8,388 nucleotides of DNA, taken from contig JAQGHK010000139.1 of assembly GCA_028288875.1 (NCBI GenBank), positions 1-8,388 of the forward strand, in the 5' to 3' direction. Below, one piece after another: positions 1-5,919 of the stretch. Origin of the DNA: Phycisphaerales bacterium. Its GTDB lineage: Bacteria > Planctomycetota > Phycisphaerae > Tepidisphaerales > Tepidisphaeraceae. Positions within the stretch are counted from its first letter, which is position 1, and each line of letters opens with the position of its first letter. The position numbers were made by a program, and so were the translations under genes. The notes under the pieces are model-generated. The model made no database searches. It was given only the letters and a program-made list of their open reading frames with translations, and had not been told where the DNA came from.

Positions 1-2127
1 CGCCTAAACCCGATCGTCGTTGCCGTGTCCGCCGTTGCTTTGATGGCGGGGTGTTCGCACCAATCTTCCGAAGCCGCCAACGCGGCCACAACCACACCGG
101 CCACGGTCATGGCCGCGCCGGTGGCGGTGGCGGTGGCGGTGGCGGTGGCGGTGGATAAGTCATCCCTCGTGAGCGAAGGATTGACCGACCCGGCGTTCTT
201 CAGCCGGCTGGATACTGATCCGCAGTTCTACAAAGACGTGTCGGCCCGCCTGGCCAGCAATGACTACCGCAAGCTGATCGACACGCGCTCGGTGCGCGTC
301 CAACTCTGGCGCGGCACCACCCTGGAAGAGCCGGCCGTCGTGGTGGAATACCAGACGGCGTGGAAGCAGATCATGGGCCTGCAGAACCGCGGACCGGCGC
401 AATACGATCCGGTGCTGACCGGCACCGGCCGGGACAACATGCTGTATCGCACCGTATACGGCGGCACGGAAGACGCGCGCGCACGCGCCGAGTTCAAAGG
501 CATGGCCGAGGCGCGGCTGAAGCTACCGAGCAATAAGCGGACTTCGATGGACACGCAGTTCGTCGATTTCGCCGAGAAGCACCTGCCGACCAAGCCGCTG
601 GCCGACGTGCGGGCGGAAGTGCTCGCGAAGATTAATCAGCTCGTCGCCGATCACAAGGCCGACGGTGCACACGTGCTGGAGAACCCGGCATACGGTCACT
701 TCGGCGCGAAAATCAGCGATCACCTGTACATTTACATCCGCGATTTCGCGACCGAAACGGACACGCGCTTCGAACACGATCCGTTCTTCTGGGTCATCTT
801 CTCCGGCGGCCCCAAGGCCCAGCCCGCGAATTATCTGCCATCATTCCCCGGCGCCGAAGGCATGGGTGCACAGGCCACCGGTGGCCGCGGCGGGAAGGTA
901 ATTTATGTCACCAATACCAATCCCGACGGCCCCGGCAGCTACAAGGAAGCGTTGCTGACCAAATGCGCGCGGACGATCCTGTTCAAAGTCAGCGGCCAGA
1001 TCGAATTGCCCGATCCGACCTGGATTCGAGAGCCGAATCTCACGGTCATTGGCTACACCGCGCCGGGCGAAGGCATCGAAATCAAAGGCCGGCTGAACAT
1101 CGCCGCCAGCAACGTCATCCTGCGCGGCATGCGTTACCGCCTGCGGCCGCCGTTGGAGCAGGACGGGATGAACACCGAGGGCAACCTCACCAATATCATC
1201 TTCGACCACTGCAGCTTCGCCTACGACAGCGATGAGGCCATCCGCTTCATCGGCAATGGAAGCACGTTCCTCGGCTTCACCATCCAGTATTGCATCCTCG
1301 GCCCCGGTTTGGCCGGGCTAAATGCGCATCCTTACGGGCCGGAAGTCGGCGGGTACGGATCGTTCCACCACAACGTGTTCTACAGCACGCTCAGCCGCAG
1401 CCCGGAAGTGGACTGCGATCTGATCGACTGGAGCTACAACATCATGGCCAACCTCCGCAGCGGCCATTCGTTGCGGCCGCAGAGCCGGTTCAATCTGACG
1501 AACAATTACATGGTGGCGATCCCGAGCAACCCGAATCAATACGAATTCGAAGCCGGCGACTCGGTCTACGCCGAGAACAACCTGCTCGATGCCGGCGGCA
1601 AGGTCACGCCGTTCCAGACCAAACACGTCGGCACGACGGCTTTCTTAAAAGCGCCGTACCGTGTGGTGCCGTTGACGCATGACGACCCGAAGACGCTTCA
1701 AGATAAACTCGTGCCAATTGCCGGCGCGTTCCTTCCGAAGCGCGACGCGACAGACACCTTCTTCCTGAAACAGCTCGTCGATCGCACGCTGAAGCTGCCG
1801 TTCTACGACAAGTCCGGCAAGCAGTGGACGCCGTACGGCAATCAGAACAACAACATGGACCTGTACGAGAAGTGGGACGAAGCCAAGTTCCCGCCGCCCG
1901 CCGCCGGCGCGACGGCCGAGGTCGACAGCGATGGCGACGGCATGCCCGACGCCTGGGAACTTGCCCACGGCCTGGATCCGAAAGACCCGGCCGACGGCGC
2001 CGCCGACAGCGACCATGACGGCTACACGAATCTCGAAGAGTTCCTCAACCACACCGACCCGCAGCAGTTCGTCGACTACAAGAAGCCTGAGAACAACATC
2101 CACACCCTGAACAACCTCGCGAAGTAG
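1..2127 (+). CDS. Pectate lyase-like lipoprotein (PL1-type parallel beta-helix), 5' end outside window
   Basis: Probably a surface-anchored lyase that cleaves polygalacturonate or another pectin by beta-elimination. The frame is open from base 1, and the residues before the GTG at 25 (RLNPIVVA) continue a hydrophobic signal peptide, so the true start lies upstream. The lipobox-like LMAGC puts the lipidated Cys at bases 52-54. Numbering from the GTG, an Ala/Val-rich linker is followed by about 230 residues I do not recognise. The beta-helix begins at FPGAEG (274-279), then TGGRGGK. Lyase hallmarks follow: FDHCSFAYDSDE (393-404), which probably includes calcium ligands, and HHNVF...SRSP (448-460), where Arg458 fits the catalytic Arg of PL1 lyases. 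The C-terminus has two calcium-binding repeats of thrombospondin-3/dockerin-like type (DSDGDG at 634-639 and DSDHDG at 661-666). A hairpin follows the stop. Family assignment is firm; the exact substrate is inferred. Confidence 0.85.
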   Translation, partial: RLNPIVVAVSAVALMAGCSHQSSEAANAATTTPATVMAAPVAVAVAVAVAVDKSSLVSEGLTDPAFFSRLDTDPQFYKDVSARLASNDYRKLIDTRSVRVQLWRGTTLEEPAVVVEYQTAWKQIMGLQNRGPAQYDPVLTGTGRDNMLYRTVYGGTEDARARAEFKGMAEARLKLPSNKRTSMDTQFVDFAEKHLPTKPLADVRAEVLAKINQLVADHKADGAHVLENPAYGHFGAKISDHLYIYIRDFATETDTRFEHDPFFWVIFSGGPKAQPANYLPSFPGAEGMGAQATGGRGGKVIYVTNTNPDGPGSYKEALLTKCARTILFKVSGQIELPDPTWIREPNLTVIGYTAPGEGIEIKGRLNIAASNVILRGMRYRLRPPLEQDGMNTEGNLTNIIFDHCSFAYDSDEAIRFIGNGSTFLGFTIQYCILGPGLAGLNAHPYGPEVGGYGSFHHNVFYSTLSRSPEVDCDLIDWSYNIMANLRSGHSLRPQSRFNLTNNYMVAIPSNPNQYEFEAGDSVYAENNLLDAGGKVTPFQTKHVGTTAFLKAPYRVVPLTHDDPKTLQDKLVPIAGAFLPKRDATDTFFLKQLVDRTLKLPFYDKSGKQWTPYGNQNNNMDLYEKWDEAKFPPPAAGATAEVDSDGDGMPDAWELAHGLDPKDPADGAADSDHDGYTNLEEFLNHTDPQQFVDYKKPENNIHTLNNLAK
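121..153 (+). repeat. In-frame GTGGCG hexanucleotide tandem repeat (5.5 copies)
   Basis: Five exact GTGGCG units followed by GTG encode an alternating Val-Ala tract in the linker just after the lipidated cysteine of the lyase. Because the unit is six bases, copy-number change would alter linker length without shifting the frame. Confidence 0.9.
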
Positions 2128-2141
2128 AATTGCTAAGAACA

Positions 2142-2173
2142 CCGGCCGTGCATCAGGCCTGATGCATGGCCGG
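2142..2173 (+). terminator. 32-nt near-perfect palindrome after the lyase gene, candidate terminator
   Basis: Two 16-base arms meet at 2157/2158. They are fully complementary except for one pair that would be G.U in the transcript (2148 with 2167). The structure begins 15 bases after the lyase stop codon, which suits a transcription terminator or a 3'-end stabiliser. No run of T follows (the next bases are ACACCTCGCG), so it is not a textbook intrinsic terminator. Confidence 0.55.
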
Positions 2174-2191
2174 ACACCTCGCGACGTCAGA

Positions 2192-2216
2192 TCAGCGCTG
2201 AATGTAGCGATCTACA
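2192..2216. promoter_or_regulatory. Two adjacent dyads, possible operator or leader hairpin
   Basis: TCAGCGCTGA (2192-2201) is a perfect 10-base palindrome. It is followed after one base by TGTAG-CGAT-CTACA (2203-2216), a 5-bp inverted repeat. Together they could form a regulator-binding site upstream of the rhamnosidase gene. Single dyads of this size arise by chance in a region this long, so support is modest. Confidence 0.25.
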
Positions 2217-2250
2217 GAAATGCTCGCCAAGGCCCCGGACCGATCTGTGC

Positions 2251-2260
2251 GTTGCGCAAC
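2251..2260. promoter_or_regulatory. GTTGCGCAAC palindrome, candidate operator
   Basis: A perfect 10-base palindrome lies about 210 bases before the GH106 start. Short symmetric sites with a GCGC or CG centre are typical of LacI-family sugar-responsive regulators, which often control glycan-degradation genes. That link is inference; no regulator gene is in the window. Confidence 0.25.
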
Positions 2261-2361
2261 TTGATCGACGTCAGGCACGGAATGCGTCGTCTTTCTGCAT
2301 TGCCATGGCCGTCCGTTATGTTTGCGGCATCCTTCGTATCCGCTACCTTCGAATCACTGAC

Positions 2362-2384
2362 AGCAGCGATCAGCTGCTTAGCAG
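2362..2384 (+). promoter_or_regulatory. Overlapping, mutually exclusive small hairpins in the GH106 leader
   Basis: AGCAGC (2362-2367) can pair with GCTGCT (2373-2378). The bases CTGCT (2374-2378) can instead pair with AGCAG (2380-2384). The two stems share one arm, so only one can form at a time. Both are weak, and the second has a loop of a single base, so a regulatory role is speculative. Confidence 0.15.
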
Positions 2385-2454
2385 TATGCGTGTACCGAAA
2401 CGCGGGCGATAACTTCCTGGCGGCCGTGCTCATTTGCCCTCAACTTCATACGGC

Positions 2455-2459
2455 GGAGA
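2455..2459 (+). promoter_or_regulatory. Ribosome binding site of the GH106 gene
   Basis: GGAGA lies nine bases before the ATG at 2469. It supports this start, which also gives an intact signal peptide. Confidence 0.7.
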
Positions 2460-2468
2460 AACCCTTAG

Positions 2469-5400
2469 ATGCATTTTCGTCCTCAAAAAGTGGCATTAGC
2501 GTTTTCATTCCTTGCGGCGGTCGCCATGGCACAGCCAAAAGCCGACGATGCGCTTCGCACGGGCTTTGAAACGCCACCCGATGAGGCCAAGCCGCGCACG
2601 TGGTGGCACTGGGTGAGCGGGAACATCTCCAAGGAAGGGATCACCCTCGACTTGGAGGCGATGAAACGCGTCGGCATTGCCGAAGCACAGGTGTTCAATG
2701 TCAACCAAGGCCCGGCAGGATCGGTGCGGACACTCAGCAAGGAGTGGAACGAACTGACGAAGTTCGCCATTCAGGAGGCCGACCGTCTGGGCATCGAATT
2801 GGCATTTGAAAATTGCCCCGGCTGGAGCACCTCCGGCGGCCCTTGGGTGACGCCAAAGCAGTCCATGCAGTTCGTCTACTGGAGCCAAACGCCGCTCACC
2901 GGCGGCAGTGACGTGGAAATCGCGCTGCCCAAGGGGAAGAACACGCCCGAATACGCCGACATCGCCGTACTGGCGTTTCCTGCGTCGCGCGCCGATGCGA
3001 CGGATGAGAAAAAGCCTGAAGGAGTACGACTGGCGGATGCACGCGCCAAAGCCGGCTTCAAGTCCGACGTTCACAGCCGCTTTAGCACACCCTGGACGGT
3101 TCCCGCGGAAATGACCATCCCGCAAGACAAGCTGATTGATGTGACGTCGAAAATGACCGCCGACGGCAAATTGAAGTGGGCCGCGCCGGCCGGCAAATGG
3201 ACCATTCTGCGGATCGGCCACGCGAGCAAGGGCGAGAAAAACCATCCCTCCGTCCCCGAAGCCGAAGGACTGGAATCCGACAAGTTGAGCGCCGACGCGG
3301 TCACGGCGCATTTCAATAACGGCTTCATGAGTCAGATCATTAACGATGCCGGTCCGCTCACCGGCAAGTCGTTGAAATACGTGCTGTGCGACAGCTGGGA
3401 GGCCGGCTCGCTCAACTGGACGCCCAGGATGCGCGAGACGTTCACGAAGCGATTCGGCTACGACCCGATTCCATGGCTTCCCACGATGACCGGCCGCGTG
3501 GTTGGCAGCGTGGAACTCAGTGAGCGTTTCCTCTGGGACCTGCGCCGGCTGATCGCCGACCTGACGGCCGACAACCATTTCGGCACGCTGCAGAAATTGG
3601 CGCACGAGCACGGCATGCAGTTTTACGCAGAAGCCCCCGGCATCGGGATGCCGTGCGTGGCCGATGAACTGCAGTGCAAGGCCCGCACCGACATCCCCAT
3701 GGGCGAGTTCTGGCTGCACGGCGACGGCAGCCCTGATGTGAAAGAAGCTTCGTCCGCGGCGCATATCAACGGCAAACGCTGGGTTGCCGCCGAGTCGTTC
3801 ACCGGACGCACCGAGGACGCGAGTTGGAAGAACGATCCGTACCAGGTCAAAGCCCTCGGCGATAAGCATTTCTGCCTCGGCCTCAACCGGATGGTGTTCC
3901 ACCGCTACGCCCACCAGGCGTACCCCGGCCGCGAGCCGGGTGTAACGATGGGCCCGTGGGGCCTGAACTTCGAGCGGAGCAACACGTGGTGGGAGCCGGG
4001 CGCGGCTTGGCTGAAGTACATCGCACGCTGCCAATGGATGCTCTCGCAAGGCCAAGCCGTGAGTGACGTACTGTTCTTCTACGGCGAGTGGGCCCCCAAC
4101 ACGCTGCCCGGCCGGCTGGACCTGAAGCCCGCGATCCCAGCTGGCTATGATTACGACGGCTGCGATTACGAAACCCTCGCCAAGGCCACCGTGAAGGACG
4201 GCCAAGTCGTCCTGCCGGGCGGGATGAGCTATCGCATCTTGGCGCTGGCCGAATCCGACAGCATGACGCCGCAGACTTTGGCCGTGGTGGAAAAGCTTGT
4301 GAAAGCCGGCGCGACGATCGTGGGCATCAAGCCGACAAATTCGCCAAGCCTCGCGGGATATCCGCAAGCTGATGTCGACGTGAAAAAGATTGCGGATGAA
4401 CTCTGGGGCAGCGATGCAGTTGGCGTAAGCCGGTCGGTAGGTGGCGGTCACGTTTACAGCGCACGGACCGTTGCGGACGCCTTGAAGGATCAGCATCTGG
4501 CACCCGATTTTGCAATTGATTCAAAGACTCGGTCCAACGTCATGTCCGTGCACCGCAAGGCCGCTTCAGATGACCTTTTCTTCGTTTCCAATCAGCGTTA
4601 CCAAGCGGTGAGTGTCTCCTGCTCGTTCCGCGTGACCGGCAAGGTGCCGGAGCTATGGCACCCGGATACTGGCGCCATCGAGCCGGTGCCGGTCTATCAG
4701 GAGGATAACGGTGTCACCACGGTGCCGCTGTTTCTGCCGCCCGCGGGATCGGTGTTTGTGGTCTTCCGCGATTCGCCGCGACCCGCCGACTGGGTGACGG
4801 CACTCCGCACGCCGCAGGCTGACGCCGCCGTCGCGGTGGCACTGCCGAAAGTCCAGATCCTCAAGGCCATGTATCAAGGCATCGACGGCTCGGGCGGAAA
4901 AGACGTCACCGAACGCATCGGCCAAGCATGGATCAGTGATCCAGGTCCGCTGCAGATCAACAACGGCGCGCTCGGCGGCGATCCGAGGCCAGGCATCATC
5001 AAAGAGTTGGCCGTTGATTACGTTGTCGACAACAAGCCCATTCATGTTGTCGTGCCCGAAAACGGTTTGTTCGTCCTTCCTGCAGCGCCCGGTGCGACAC
5101 CGCCCGGTGTGGAACTGCGCCGGAACGATGCAGGCCAGCTAAAGGTGCTTGCGTGGTCGGCCGGTGAGATCAACCTCACCTTCGCATCAGGCAAGTCATG
5201 GCACCACGCCGTCGCGACCGCCGCGCCGGTGACGACGATCGAAGGGCCATGGGACGTGCACTTCCCGCCACACCGCGGCGCGCCGGAGAAGACGACACTC
5301 GACACGCTCGTGTCGTGGACAACGCAGGCTGACGCCGGCGTGAAGTATTTCTCCGGCACGGCGACGTATCAAAAGACGATCACCATCGACGAGAGCCTGC

Positions 5401-5729
5401 TCGGTGCCGGCAAAGCGGTTGAACTGGATCTGGGCGAGGTGAAGAACCTCGCCGAGGTAACACTGAATGGCCAGAACCTGGGAGTCCTTTGGAAGCCGCC
5501 GTTCCGCGCCGACATCAGCCGCGTGGCGCGGCCGGGCGAGAATCAGCTGGAAGTGAAGGTCACCAATCTCTGGCCTAACAGGCTGATCGGTGACGAACTC
5601 CTCCCGAAAGAACAGCGGACCACGTGGACGACCTTCAACCCGTTCACCGCCAAGTCGCCGCTTCTGCCGTCGGGACTGCTCGGGCCGGTGACGATCCGAT
5701 CGACGGATGAACTCTCTGTCGAAAATTGA
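2469..5729 (+). CDS. Exported GH106-family alpha-L-rhamnosidase
   Basis: A complete 1086-aa enzyme predicted to release alpha-L-rhamnose from pectic rhamnogalacturonan or related glycans outside the cytoplasm. Residues 1-21 form a signal peptide with a likely AMA|Q cleavage site. The family signature is WWHWVSGNISKEGITLDLEAM (45-65), followed by ENCPGWSTSGGPW (114-126), DSWEAGSLNWTP (308-319), AEAPG (387-391) and AAESFTG (440-446). The conserved acids E311, E388 and E442 are candidates for catalysis or metal binding, but I cannot assign roles by eye. Residues about 790-900 contain a KAMYQG...DVT...GGDP module that looks like an extra beta-sandwich. The end (about 955-1080, with LDLGEVKNLAEVTLNGQNLG) is the galactose-binding-like jelly roll common in GH106 and GH2 enzymes. 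Length is normal for the family. The pectate lyase upstream supports a pectin role. Confidence 0.9.
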   Translation: MHFRPQKVALAFSFLAAVAMAQPKADDALRTGFETPPDEAKPRTWWHWVSGNISKEGITLDLEAMKRVGIAEAQVFNVNQGPAGSVRTLSKEWNELTKFAIQEADRLGIELAFENCPGWSTSGGPWVTPKQSMQFVYWSQTPLTGGSDVEIALPKGKNTPEYADIAVLAFPASRADATDEKKPEGVRLADARAKAGFKSDVHSRFSTPWTVPAEMTIPQDKLIDVTSKMTADGKLKWAAPAGKWTILRIGHASKGEKNHPSVPEAEGLESDKLSADAVTAHFNNGFMSQIINDAGPLTGKSLKYVLCDSWEAGSLNWTPRMRETFTKRFGYDPIPWLPTMTGRVVGSVELSERFLWDLRRLIADLTADNHFGTLQKLAHEHGMQFYAEAPGIGMPCVADELQCKARTDIPMGEFWLHGDGSPDVKEASSAAHINGKRWVAAESFTGRTEDASWKNDPYQVKALGDKHFCLGLNRMVFHRYAHQAYPGREPGVTMGPWGLNFERSNTWWEPGAAWLKYIARCQWMLSQGQAVSDVLFFYGEWAPNTLPGRLDLKPAIPAGYDYDGCDYETLAKATVKDGQVVLPGGMSYRILALAESDSMTPQTLAVVEKLVKAGATIVGIKPTNSPSLAGYPQADVDVKKIADELWGSDAVGVSRSVGGGHVYSARTVADALKDQHLAPDFAIDSKTRSNVMSVHRKAASDDLFFVSNQRYQAVSVSCSFRVTGKVPELWHPDTGAIEPVPVYQEDNGVTTVPLFLPPAGSVFVVFRDSPRPADWVTALRTPQADAAVAVALPKVQILKAMYQGIDGSGGKDVTERIGQAWISDPGPLQINNGALGGDPRPGIIKELAVDYVVDNKPIHVVVPENGLFVLPAAPGATPPGVELRRNDAGQLKVLAWSAGEINLTFASGKSWHHAVATAAPVTTIEGPWDVHFPPHRGAPEKTTLDTLVSWTTQADAGVKYFSGTATYQKTITIDESLLGAGKAVELDLGEVKNLAEVTLNGQNLGVLWKPPFRADISRVARPGENQLEVKVTNLWPNRLIGDELLPKEQRTTWTTFNPFTAKSPLLPSGLLGPVTIRSTDELSVEN

Positions 5730-5747
5730 GGCTTGGCCGTGGCATAT

Positions 5748-5791
5748 CCAAGTCGGCACCGTGGCAACTCGTTGCCACGGTGCCGACTTGG
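5748..5791. terminator. Perfect 21-bp inverted repeat between convergent genes, likely bidirectional terminator
   Basis: Arms 5748-5768 and 5771-5791 are exact reverse complements with the two bases TC between them. The structure sits 18 bases past the GH106 stop and 128 bases past the GH38 stop, between genes facing each other, so a terminator serving both strands is the simplest reading. Neither side has a strong T-run (only ATTT at 5794-5797 on the plus side). It could instead be a copy of a dispersed palindromic repeat. CCGTGGCA occurs in the left arm (5759-5766) and also just outside it (5737-5744). Confidence 0.65.
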
Positions 5792-5919
5792 CGATTTAGA
5801 CAGCTTGGGCCGCCAAGGCGGCGGACAAGGTCGCTCGTGACCGACGCTCGTCCCAAAAGGCATACCGCCAAGAGCCAGTGGAAATGACCGTCTCGCTGGC
5901 CGGTCCTCGCTTGGATAGG
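5792..5919. other. Convergent intergenic tail with small hairpin and short direct repeat
   Basis: This is non-coding as far as I can see. GCCGCC (5809-5814) and GGCGGC (5817-5822) form a tight hairpin. CTTGG (5804-5808) can compete for part of it by pairing with CCAAG (5813-5817). CGCTCGT occurs twice, 13 bases apart (5832-5838 and 5845-5851), and GGTC...GACC (5829-5842) makes a weak stem. On the minus strand this is the 3' untranslated region of the GH38 gene, and the hairpin could help end that transcript. Confidence 0.4.

Larger units (their letters stand above)
2174..2468. other. Intergenic leader region before the GH106 gene, no convincing gene
   Basis: About 295 bases separate the post-lyase hairpin from the rhamnosidase start. 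An open frame at 2162-2569 covers most of it. I do not accept that frame because it starts inside the hairpin, has no ribosome binding site, resembles nothing I know and overlaps the GH106 signal peptide. The region holds several short dyads (listed separately) and must contain the GH106 promoter. I could not pick out a convincing -35/-10 pair; TTGCCA at 2300-2305 and TATGTT at 2317-2322 are only 11 bases apart. Confidence 0.6.

Noticed and set aside
121..153. Reading the GTGGCG units as a CRISPR-like or recombination repeat array
   Set aside because: The units are contiguous with no spacers and lie in frame inside a gene, so this is a simple microsatellite.
1645..2142. A 165-codon minus-strand frame opposite the end of the lyase gene
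   Set aside because: It covers the conserved calcium-repeat tail of the lyase in antisense, and its Val/Arg-rich sequence has no recognisable features.
2300..2322. TTGCCA and TATGTT as a sigma-70 promoter for the GH106 gene
   Set aside because: The spacing is only 11 bases, well short of the usual 16-18, and no better pair was found.
2162..2569. A 135-codon plus-strand frame filling the gap before the GH106 gene
   Set aside because: It starts within the hairpin, lacks a ribosome binding site, overlaps the GH106 start in another frame and resembles no known protein.
2505..4496. A 663-codon open frame on the minus strand inside the GH106 gene
   Set aside because: It lies antisense to a clear GH106 enzyme with conserved motifs. 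Its translation is rich in Arg, His and Ala, as expected for the shadow frame of a GC-rich gene, and it has no recognisable domain.
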